Shown piece by piece: positions 1 through 5,184 of a DNA stretch of 10,187 nucleotides. A model generated the notes under the pieces. That model saw only the letters and a program-made list of their open reading frames with translations. It did not search any database and had not been told where the DNA came from. This DNA is from a bacterium (GTDB taxonomy: Bacteria > Elusimicrobiota > Elusimicrobia > Elusimicrobiales > UBA9959). Positions within the stretch are counted from its first letter, which is position 1. The number at the start of each line of letters is the position of its first letter. The stretch spans positions 1 through 10,187 of the forward strand of contig JAJZVJ010000048.1 of assembly GCA_021845705.1 (NCBI GenBank), read 5' to 3'. A program made the position numbers and the translations under genes.

Positions 1-1
1 T

Positions 2-262
2 CAAAGAACAAAACACTTTTTCAGCGGCCCCTATTTAGGCGGCAAGTTCTTTATCTCCTGTTACGACGAAGAACTTTACTACAAGCTTTTTCCCGGCGGG
101 TTCCAGGGCTACCATGACCTGGCAAAGTCTTTCCCGCGCGTAGCGATCCCGGCCTGGACAAGGCCGGCCTCGGCGCCCAATAAAGCTTACGGCACGCAGG
201 CCCAGTACGTCAGCCGCGCCTATGTGCTTTACAACGCTTTCCAGTCCGCCGATAAGAACTAA
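2..262 (+). CDS. C-terminal fragment of an unrecognised protein
   Basis: An open frame enters from the left edge and reads 86 codons to a TAA at 260-262. Codon use matches the neighbouring genes (GC-rich third positions), and the product is rich in aromatic residues and glycines (for example SGPYLGGKFF, FPGGFQGYHD). Near the end, a pattern of tyrosines and alanines (QYVSRAYVLYNAF) suggests an amphipathic C-terminal helix. No membrane segment is visible in the part present. I do not recognise the family, and the start and any N-terminal domains lie outside the window. A strong intrinsic terminator about 95 bases downstream supports this being the real end of a transcription unit. I am fairly sure it is coding because the frame is open, has normal composition and is followed by a terminator. 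Its function is unknown. Confidence 0.7.
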   Translation, partial: QRTKHFFSGPYLGGKFFISCYDEELYYKLFPGGFQGYHDLAKSFPRVAIPAWTRPASAPNKAYGTQAQYVSRAYVLYNAFQSADKN

Positions 263-355
263 AGCCTTACATTCACGTTCGCCGCAGCCGCAGGCCTATG
301 CCGCCCGTCCGCCTGGGCGGGCTGCTGTAAAGCGCGCGCGGCGGCCGGGAACGAA

Positions 356-383
356 CCGCCGGGTATTCCCCGGCGGTTTTTTT
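356..383 (+). terminator. Rho-independent terminator after the left-edge gene
   Basis: A perfect 8-bp GC stem (CCGCCGGG at 356-363 with CCCGGCGG at 369-376) closes a 5-nt loop and runs straight into seven T residues (377-383). This is a textbook intrinsic terminator for rightward transcription out of the gene ending at 262. Confidence 0.88.
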
Positions 384-418
384 GCGCTGAAAAGTGGAAT
401 CTGGTCAGTAGAATGAGC

Positions 419-447
419 ATCCGGGCCATTACCGGCGTCCGGATTTT
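419..447 (+). terminator. Possible second, weaker terminator
   Basis: ATCCGG at 419-424 pairs with CCGGAT at 439-444. An inner GCC (425-427) pairs with GGC (434-436), leaving a 6-nt loop and a 2-nt bulge, and the stem is followed by TTTT within 444-447. The T tract is short, so it may be a backup terminator or only a stable hairpin at the start of the next transcript. Confidence 0.35.
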
Positions 448-537
448 CATGTTTAATATATATGCCGGAGAAGGCCCCGGCTTTCGGGAGCCTCGGGAAG
501 CGCGAGGTTACGCAGGGTGAATAGCGGAGGAGGCCGT

Positions 538-582
538 ATGCTCAGGATATTATTATTGTGCGCAGGGCTGCTGGCCGCTTGA
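538..582 (+). CDS. 14-codon signal-peptide-like ORF, stop at the lipobox Cys position, in frame with the peroxidase
   Basis: The ATG at 538 has a strong Shine-Dalgarno (GGAGGAGG at 526-533). It encodes MLRILLLCAGLLAA and then TGA at 580-582. The frame continues without another stop as GSPGAAAEEGG and an Ala/Gly/Glu/Lys-rich linker of 28 codons into the peroxidase ATG at 667, which is in the same frame. The peptide reads as a lipoprotein signal sequence: a basic residue, a hydrophobic core, LLAA, then the site where the lipidated cysteine belongs, followed by G-S-P-G and a charged, low-complexity linker. A TGC or TGT codon at 580 would give a normal lipobox LAAC. I see the in-frame TGA directly. 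That it replaced a cysteine codon is inference. Alternatives are a deliberate leader peptide, a base-call error, or recoding of the TGA, which I think unlikely. Confidence 0.5.
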   Translation: MLRILLLCAGLLAA

Positions 583-654
583 GGCAGTCCCGGCGCTGCG
601 GCCGAAGAGGGCGGGGCGAACAAGGCCGCCGGAGGAAAAGACGCCGGGACGATA

Positions 655-666
655 AAGGAGGAGGCC
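655..666 (+). promoter_or_regulatory. Strong ribosome binding site deciding the peroxidase start at 667
   Basis: AAGGAGG at 655-661 sits 5 nt before the ATG at 667. The 10-mer GGAGGAGGCC found here (657-666) is identical to the one before the upstream ATG (526-535). With a stop at 580-582, this site lets the peroxidase be translated on its own or by reinitiation, giving a protein without the signal sequence. Confidence 0.7.
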
Positions 667-1176
667 ATGAAAAAGAACATTTACGACTTCAAGGTGAAGA
701 ACGCCGAAGGCGGGGATTATTCCCTCTCCGGGCTGAAGGGGAAAGTGGTCCTGATAGTCAACGTGGCCAGCAAATGCGGGTTCACGCCGCAGTACGAGGG
801 GCTGGAGGCGCTGTATAAGAAGTACGCCGCCAAGGGGCTTGCGGTGATAGGCTTTCCCTGCAACCAGTTCGGCAACCAGGAGCCGGGCACCAACAAGGAG
901 ATCCAGCATTTCTGCAGGCTGAATTACGGCGTAACTTTCCCGGTGATGGGGAAGTTGGAGGTGAACGGCCCCGGCGCGGACCCGCTTTACGTCTACCTTA
1001 AGGCGGCCGCGCCGGGGGTGCTGGGGAGCGGGGCTATAAAATGGAACTTCACCAAATTCCTGCTGGACAGGGAGGGAAGGGTTATAAACCGCTACACCTC
1101 CGCTACCAAACCGGAGGCCATTGCGCCCGACATAGAAAAAGCATTGGAGCCCGCGCCGAAACCCGCGGCCAGGTAA
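667..1176 (+). CDS. Glutathione peroxidase family thiol peroxidase (Cys type)
   Basis: The enzyme reduces hydrogen peroxide and organic hydroperoxides. Members with this residue set generally use thioredoxin rather than glutathione as reductant. The 169 residues form one thioredoxin-fold domain of normal family length. Visible motifs are NVASKCG with the peroxidatic Cys37 (cysteine, not selenocysteine), FPCNQFGNQEPG (residues 63-74) with Gln71, and KWNFTKFL with Trp126 and Asn127. Together these give the Cys/Gln/Trp/Asn catalytic tetrad. Cys83 in HFCRLNYG sits where two-cysteine members have the resolving cysteine. The start at 667 is chosen for its strong Shine-Dalgarno and because the upstream in-frame extension is cut by TGA at 580. 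Without the extension the product should be cytoplasmic. If the upstream signal sequence were joined it would be an envelope lipoprotein. The family call is near certain; the localisation is not. Confidence 0.95.
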   Translation: MKKNIYDFKVKNAEGGDYSLSGLKGKVVLIVNVASKCGFTPQYEGLEALYKKYAAKGLAVIGFPCNQFGNQEPGTNKEIQHFCRLNYGVTFPVMGKLEVNGPGADPLYVYLKAAAPGVLGSGAIKWNFTKFLLDREGRVINRYTSATKPEAIAPDIEKALEPAPKPAAR

Positions 1177-1213
1177 GCGGCCCGCGCCTATCCTCCCGGT
1201 TCATTACGCCCCA

Positions 1214-1223
1214 TATATTATAA
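1214..1223 (+). promoter_or_regulatory. Possible -10 element for the DUF6629 gene
   Basis: An AT-rich patch (TATATTATAA) in the GC-rich gap after the peroxidase contains -10-like hexamers about 55 bases before the next ATG. I find no good -35 at the right spacing. I also see no terminator between the peroxidase and this gene, so co-transcription is equally possible. Confidence 0.25.
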
Positions 1224-1277
1224 GATGCTCTTAAGGGATGCCGGCGGGGTATCCCGGAAGACGGGTCAGGGACCGAC

Positions 1278-1961
1278 ATGTGCTTTTCAGCTGGAGCTAG
1301 TTTTACGGCGGGCGCGCTGCTCGCGGTAGTGGGCGTGGAAACGGTGAAAGAAGTCCATAAGCCTTCCCAGGCGGTTTTCTCAGGCATTATTTTGTTCTTC
1401 GCTTTCCAGCAAGTGATGGAAGGCGTTCTTTGGTTGGTCATTCCCGGCGCGAAACACCCGGAACTGCAAAAAGCGGCCACCTATATTTTCCTGGTAATGG
1501 CGGAATTTATCTGGCCCATCCTCATACCGCTTTCCCTTCTGCTGATGGAGGAAAAGAAAAAGCAAAAACGGCTTCTGGCGGCGCTGCTCGCGGTGGGCGC
1601 GGGGATAGCGCTTTATTATTTGCGCCACATCGTAATTTACGACCTGCACGCCGAAATAAGCGGCCGGCACATTGTTTACAGAAGAGCCGCCCAAAGTCTT
1701 CCCGGCATAATCCCCACCCTGATCTACCTGGTCCCCACGCTGGTCCCGTTTTTCGTATCCAGCCTCAGGCGGGCGTATCTCATGGGCATTATCATGACTT
1801 TATCGTTCATCGTATCGGCCGTATTTTACCGGGAGTACCTGACCTCCGTCTGGTGCTTTTTCGCGGCCGTACTGAGCTTCGTTATCTATTACATCATCCA
1901 TGACGCCCGAAAAGCCACCTTCCTGAAGCCGCTGGCCGATATTGTGGAAACCAAACGGTAA
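1278..1961 (+). CDS. DUF6629 family multi-pass membrane protein
   Basis: A 227-residue integral membrane protein. The N-terminus MCFSAGASFTAGALLAVVG and the following segment with FAFQQVMEGVLW (about 41-52) match what I recall of the DUF6629 family, whose members begin MCFSA and carry a QQ-x-x-EG-x-x-W motif in the second helix. Seven hydrophobic segments are visible at about residues 6-22, 33-57, 67-90, 98-117, 143-162, 167-184 and 190-209. A basic cytoplasmic-type loop (EEKKKQKR, about 91-98) and a basic C-terminus are also present. There is no signal peptide. The start at 1278 has AGGGA at 1268-1272 as Shine-Dalgarno, and the conserved MCFS terminus supports it. No biochemical function is known to me for the family. 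The gene is followed by a strong terminator and appears monocistronic unless it is read through from the peroxidase. Confidence 0.75.
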   Translation: MCFSAGASFTAGALLAVVGVETVKEVHKPSQAVFSGIILFFAFQQVMEGVLWLVIPGAKHPELQKAATYIFLVMAEFIWPILIPLSLLLMEEKKKQKRLLAALLAVGAGIALYYLRHIVIYDLHAEISGRHIVYRRAAQSLPGIIPTLIYLVPTLVPFFVSSLRRAYLMGIIMTLSFIVSAVFYREYLTSVWCFFAAVLSFVIYYIIHDARKATFLKPLADIVETKR

Positions 1962-1972
1962 AAGCCCGCCGC

Positions 1973-2005
1973 AAAACGCCCGGGGAAACCCGGGTGTTTT
2001 ATTTT
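1973..2005. terminator. Bidirectional terminator between convergent genes
   Basis: A 10-bp stem with one G-T pair (1975-1984 with 1989-1998) is capped by a GAAA tetraloop at 1985-1988 and followed by TTTTATTTT on the plus strand. On the minus strand the A-rich 5' flank gives a TTTT tail, so the same hairpin can also stop the leftward gene ending at 2016. Confidence 0.85.
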
Positions 2006-2015
2006 CAGGCATTAA

Positions 2016-2729
2016 TTAAAAAGTATACACGAAGCCGGCGGTGAGGCCGAGGCCGTAGAAAGCGACCCCGCCGCCGGCGAAAGACCGGTAGCCTTCGGCC
2101 AGGGTATGGAAGCGCCAGGGGGAATTAGCGAACTGCCATTCGTAGCCCAGGCCCAGGTTCCAGGCGGAATGCCAGCCCAGGAGCGGCGCCTTGAAATCGG
2201 ACTTTTTGGCCGGCCCTGAGAAGAAATGTTCGGAAACGCCGCCGCGCAGAAGAACGTAGCGCGTTTGCGGGGTGCCAAGCGGTATAAGGGCCAGCTCCAG
2301 CCCCGCCGGGATCGCTATGTGCGTTAAATGCGCCCTGGTCCCGTCCAGTTTATCCTGCCCTATGTGGTTATATTTAACGCCGGAGTAATAGCGCACCCAG
2401 GAAAAAAGGTGCCCGCCCACAAGCAGTTTGGGGCCGATGGTCGTGGACTCGGTCCTGGTCTTGCCGCCGCCGGCATCGATCATCATCGTATCCGCCGCCA
2501 TGCCGAGGGAGGCGTAGCGCGCTTTTGAAGGGGACCGCTGCGGGCTCTCCGGTGAGGTGTACTTTACCTGGCCGGACGGCATAGGCTGGTTGGATTTCAG
2601 GAAACCCAGGAACTCTTTCTTTTCTTTGTCCCCCCACGCGGCCTGGTGATGCAGGTCCGGCAGGGATCCGGCGCGCGGCAGGGTCGCGCCGAGAAGCACC
2701 AGTAATGCGGTCAAGATCGCGGTTTTCAT
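2016..2729 (-). CDS. Probable outer-membrane beta-barrel protein, family unknown
   Basis: A 237-residue protein with a typical Sec signal peptide (MKTAILTALLVLLGATLPRAGS, with cleavage near residue 20). A polar, proline- and lysine-rich segment follows (about 30-75). From about residue 95 onward, short alternating stretches rich in Tyr, Trp, Phe and Gly look like beta strands (for example KLLVGGHLFSWVRYYSG, AWNLGLGYEWQF, FYGLGLTAGFVYTF). The protein ends in phenylalanine, the usual last residue recognised by the BAM outer-membrane assembly machinery. The length would suit an 8-strand barrel. I do not recognise a named family. The outer-membrane assignment is inference from the signal peptide, strand pattern and terminal Phe. 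There is no clear Shine-Dalgarno before the ATG. The gene is divergent from the NlpC/P60 hydrolase and shares a 42-bp control region with it. Confidence 0.72.
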   Translation of the reverse strand: MKTAILTALLVLLGATLPRAGSLPDLHHQAAWGDKEKKEFLGFLKSNQPMPSGQVKYTSPESPQRSPSKARYASLGMAADTMMIDAGGGKTRTESTTIGPKLLVGGHLFSWVRYYSGVKYNHIGQDKLDGTRAHLTHIAIPAGLELALIPLGTPQTRYVLLRGGVSEHFFSGPAKKSDFKAPLLGWHSAWNLGLGYEWQFANSPWRFHTLAEGYRSFAGGGVAFYGLGLTAGFVYTF

Positions 2730-2771
2730 TCTATATTACCGGAAAACTATGTTATATAATACACTAAATCG
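2730..2771. promoter_or_regulatory. Divergent 42-bp promoter region with near-palindromic -10
   Basis: The whole space between two divergent ATGs is 42 bp and AT-rich. The plus strand carries a perfect TATAAT at 2755-2760, ending 11 nt before the NlpC/P60 ATG. Read on the minus strand, the same patch gives TATATA/TATAAC about 22-25 nt before the outer-membrane protein ATG. No convincing -35 hexamer is visible for either direction. The two genes probably compete for, or are co-regulated at, this site. Confidence 0.5.
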
Positions 2772-3233
2772 ATGCGCCTGAAAAAACTCTTGTTTCTTCT
2801 TATCTCCGCCCTGCTGCCGTTTTCCGCGGCGGAGGCCAAAACCATTGCCGAAGCCCGCGGCCAGGTGGTGCGCGAGACCATGACCTATCTGAACACGCCG
2901 TATCTGTGGGGCGGCATGCACCCGCAGACCGGCATGGACTGCTCCGCTTTCGTGAAGCTGGTCTACGGCAAAGCCGGCATTACGCTGCCGCGGGTAGCGA
3001 AGGACCAGTACGCGCAGGCCCGCTACCTCCCGCCCTCCGGGGTGCTGCCGGGGGACATGATCTTCTTCGCCATGAAAAGCCCCGGCACGGCCAAAGTGGA
3101 CCATGTGGGGATCTACGTGGGCAGGGGTTTTTTTGTGCACGCTTCGTTCACTAACGGCGTGCACATAGACTCGGTAGAGAACCCCTACTACTACGCGCGC
3201 ATGGTAAGCGTCCGTAAATATAACGGGTTCTGA
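2772..3233 (+). CDS. Secreted NlpC/P60 family peptidoglycan hydrolase
   Basis: NlpC/P60 enzymes are cysteine peptidases that cut stem peptides of peptidoglycan, typically between D-Glu and diaminopimelate. The 153-residue protein has a Sec signal peptide (MRLKKLLFLLISALLPFSAAEA, cleavage after about residue 22) and then only the catalytic domain. Motifs seen are YLWGGMHP (44-51), MDCSAFV with the nucleophile Cys57, PGDMIFFA (93-100), DHVGIYVG with His111, and FVHAS with His123, giving the Cys-His-His set. No SH3, LysM or other wall-binding module is present, so it is a minimal form that should act in the periplasm. The ATG at 2772 is the only start that gives a complete signal peptide. It lacks a Shine-Dalgarno, and a perfect -10 box lies 11 nt upstream, so a leaderless transcript is possible. 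Confidence 0.93.
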   Translation: MRLKKLLFLLISALLPFSAAEAKTIAEARGQVVRETMTYLNTPYLWGGMHPQTGMDCSAFVKLVYGKAGITLPRVAKDQYAQARYLPPSGVLPGDMIFFAMKSPGTAKVDHVGIYVGRGFFVHASFTNGVHIDSVENPYYYARMVSVRKYNGF

Positions 3234-3291
3234 CCCGCACCCTGACGGCTTTTTCTACCATGTTAACAAACAGCGATTACGCGGTGGAACG

Positions 3292-5151
3292 GTGAAAACC
3301 GCCACAGCCATTTCCGACCGCGCTTTCATCCGCCTGCTGCTGCCGGCCGCGGTCATTCTTACGCTCCTGTTCCAGCCGCGCTACGACGTAGGTTTTTTCA
3401 ACGACGACGCCTCCTTCGTCCTGCTGGCGCGGCGCTTGCTGGACTTTTTGTTTCTGCGCCCCGGCCCCGGGCTGGGCGGTATTTTCTCCCATTTCATGCC
3501 GGGCTATCCAGTTTTACTGGCGCCGTTCACGGCCTTGTTCTCCCCCCACTGGGCCTGGCTGCGCCTGACGACGGCCGCGGTATCCCTTCTTACGGTATTC
3601 GGCCTGTGGAAACTGCTGGAGGGCTGGCTGTCCCCCGGGGAGCGGCGCTGGGCCGTGCTGCTTTACGCGCTTCACCCGCTTTTACTTCTATGTTCCGGCA
3701 TGGTGATGGCGGACCCGTTCCTGGCCTGCCTTTTCGTATACGCGCTGCTCGGCCTGAAGCGCGTACTGGCCGGGACGGGCGGCTGGCGGGCTTACGCGCT
3801 GCTTCTTACAATGGCGGCCTGGGCGGCTTTGACCAAACCTATCGGCATACTGCTGGCCGCCGCGCTTACCGCGGCGTTAATTTCCGCAAAGGCGTGGAAG
3901 GCCCTGCGTCTGACCGCTTTATTCATCTGGCTGCCCTGCCTGCTCGCCGGCCTTTTGATATTTTTTAAGAACGGGTCCCCCACGGATTACGCGCAGTACC
4001 TGGCGCAGGGCCTTTCTTCGCTTGCGCAGCAGTCCGTCTGGCTGCGCGGCTACGGCACGCTGCACGCTTTTGTCCTTGTTTACGGCCTGGCTATCCCCTG
4101 GCCGCGCGGCCCGGCCTTCGACCTGGCGGGCGCGCTGTTAATAGCCGGCGTCATTTATGTCTGCGCGAAAGGGCTTTCCGCGCTTTTATCCGGGCCGCGG
4201 CCCGGGAAGTACCTTGCCCTGGCGGCGGGGCTGCTGGTTATCGGGCAGGGGCTGGTGCTTTCGCTCTGGACGGTATATTCCGAGCGTTACGCGCTGCCTT
4301 TATTGCCGTTCTTTACCTTGTTCCTTACGGCCGGGGCTTTCGGCGTACTTAAGCCCCGCCCAATGGCCGCGCGCGCGCTGCTGGGGGCGCTGGCCCTGGG
4401 CTTCGCCGTCCGCGCAGGCCTGCTTGTGCGCGAAACTTATTCCCCGCTGCGCCCCGCGCAAACAAAGCTCTGCACTCAGACCCTGGAATGGATACGGACC
4501 GAAACGCCTCCGGAAAGCCGGTTCATCGGCAAAGGCGCGGCCATAGACCTCTACACCGGCCGGTCCGGCCGCGGGATGTTCGCGGCGCCTAACGCGGACG
4601 CTTTTCTTTCCGATCTTTCCCGCTTTCATATAACCCACGCTTTGGTGACGGAGCAGACCGTGCTCTCCACGCAGGGCTCCTACGCCACCGACCAGGCGTG
4701 GCAGCAGGCCGCGCAGAACGCCTGGATAAGGCGGCACACGGGCAGCTTCAAAAGAATTTATTCCAACCGGGCCGAGAGGACGGAAGTATACGAAGTCCGC
4801 GTTCCCGCGGGCTGGGACAAGGCGGTAGACTTCTACGCGCTGGCCCTGGGCGACCTGAAAAATTCGGACCGGGCCGCGGCGGCGGCCAGGCTGCGGCTGG
4901 CGCTGAAAGAAGCCCCCGATCTCACTTCGGCGCTGGTCGCTTTAGCTTCGCTCCGGGCCGCGCCCGGGAAAGATACTGCCGAAGCGGAAAAGCTGCTCCG
5001 CCGCGCCCTCGCGCTTGAACCTAATTATCCGCGGGCTTCGCGGCTGCTGGCCGGCCTCCTGGAAGCGCGCGGACGCCGGAGCGAGGCGGAGAAAGTGAAC
5101 GCCGCCGCCCGGGCCGCGCTTAAAACGCCGCCGTTCGAAGCCGTCCCCTAA
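3292..5151 (+). CDS. GT-C (ArnT/PMT-like, GT39-type) membrane glycosyltransferase with C-terminal TPR domain
   Basis: A 619-residue protein starting with GTG. The N-terminal two thirds (about 12-380) is a multi-span membrane domain with the hallmarks of lipid-phosphate-sugar-dependent GT-C enzymes. These are a first helix followed by an acidic loop motif FFNDDASFVLLAR (Asp38-Asp39 as the likely catalytic/metal pair), the MPGYPVLLAPF segment (69-79), ADPFLACLFVYALL (140-153), ALTKPIGIL (179-187), and ERYALPLLPFF (331-341) before the last helices. Residues 390-505 form a soluble periplasmic-type region. Residues 511-613 contain about three tetratricopeptide repeats (including AEAEKLLRRALALEPNYPRA). 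It likely transfers a sugar from a polyprenyl-phosphate carrier to an envelope acceptor; the substrate cannot be told. The start has only a weak GGTGG upstream, and no better in-frame start keeps the first helix. The gap from the NlpC/P60 gene is 58 bp with no terminator, so it may be co-transcribed with that gene. Confidence 0.85.
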   Translation: MKTATAISDRAFIRLLLPAAVILTLLFQPRYDVGFFNDDASFVLLARRLLDFLFLRPGPGLGGIFSHFMPGYPVLLAPFTALFSPHWAWLRLTTAAVSLLTVFGLWKLLEGWLSPGERRWAVLLYALHPLLLLCSGMVMADPFLACLFVYALLGLKRVLAGTGGWRAYALLLTMAAWAALTKPIGILLAAALTAALISAKAWKALRLTALFIWLPCLLAGLLIFFKNGSPTDYAQYLAQGLSSLAQQSVWLRGYGTLHAFVLVYGLAIPWPRGPAFDLAGALLIAGVIYVCAKGLSALLSGPRPGKYLALAAGLLVIGQGLVLSLWTVYSERYALPLLPFFTLFLTAGAFGVLKPRPMAARALLGALALGFAVRAGLLVRETYSPLRPAQTKLCTQTLEWIRTETPPESRFIGKGAAIDLYTGRSGRGMFAAPNADAFLSDLSRFHITHALVTEQTVLSTQGSYATDQAWQQAAQNAWIRRHTGSFKRIYSNRAERTEVYEVRVPAGWDKAVDFYALALGDLKNSDRAAAAARLRLALKEAPDLTSALVALASLRAAPGKDTAEAEKLLRRALALEPNYPRASRLLAGLLEARGRRSEAEKVNAAARAALKTPPFEAVP

Positions 5152-5184
5152 ACCCGCTCCCGCAGCTTAAGAGAATACTCCCTG

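Larger units (their letters stand above)
263..537. other. Intergenic region with hairpins, no gene seen
   Basis: This 275-base gap between the left-edge gene and the peroxidase leader has no convincing coding frame. It contains a GC-rich inverted repeat (CCGCCC 301-306 with GGGCGG 315-320) with no T tract, a strong terminator at 356-383 and a weaker hairpin at 419-447. An AT-rich patch at 452-463 is the only promoter-like -10 candidate for the downstream gene, and I see no matching -35. The short frames crossing this region overlap the terminator hairpins and lack supported starts. Confidence 0.5.

Noticed and set aside
301..320. GC-rich inverted repeat as a terminator or regulatory RNA
   Set aside because: The 6-bp stem has no T tract and a clear terminator lies just downstream. 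In GC-rich sequence such repeats are frequent, and no known RNA family is recognisable.
580..582. Alternative genetic code with TGA read as an amino acid
   Set aside because: Several genes here end in TGA at positions that give normal family lengths (NlpC/P60 at 3231-3233, prfC at 9133-9135, PAP2 at 10043-10045), so TGA is a stop in this genome.
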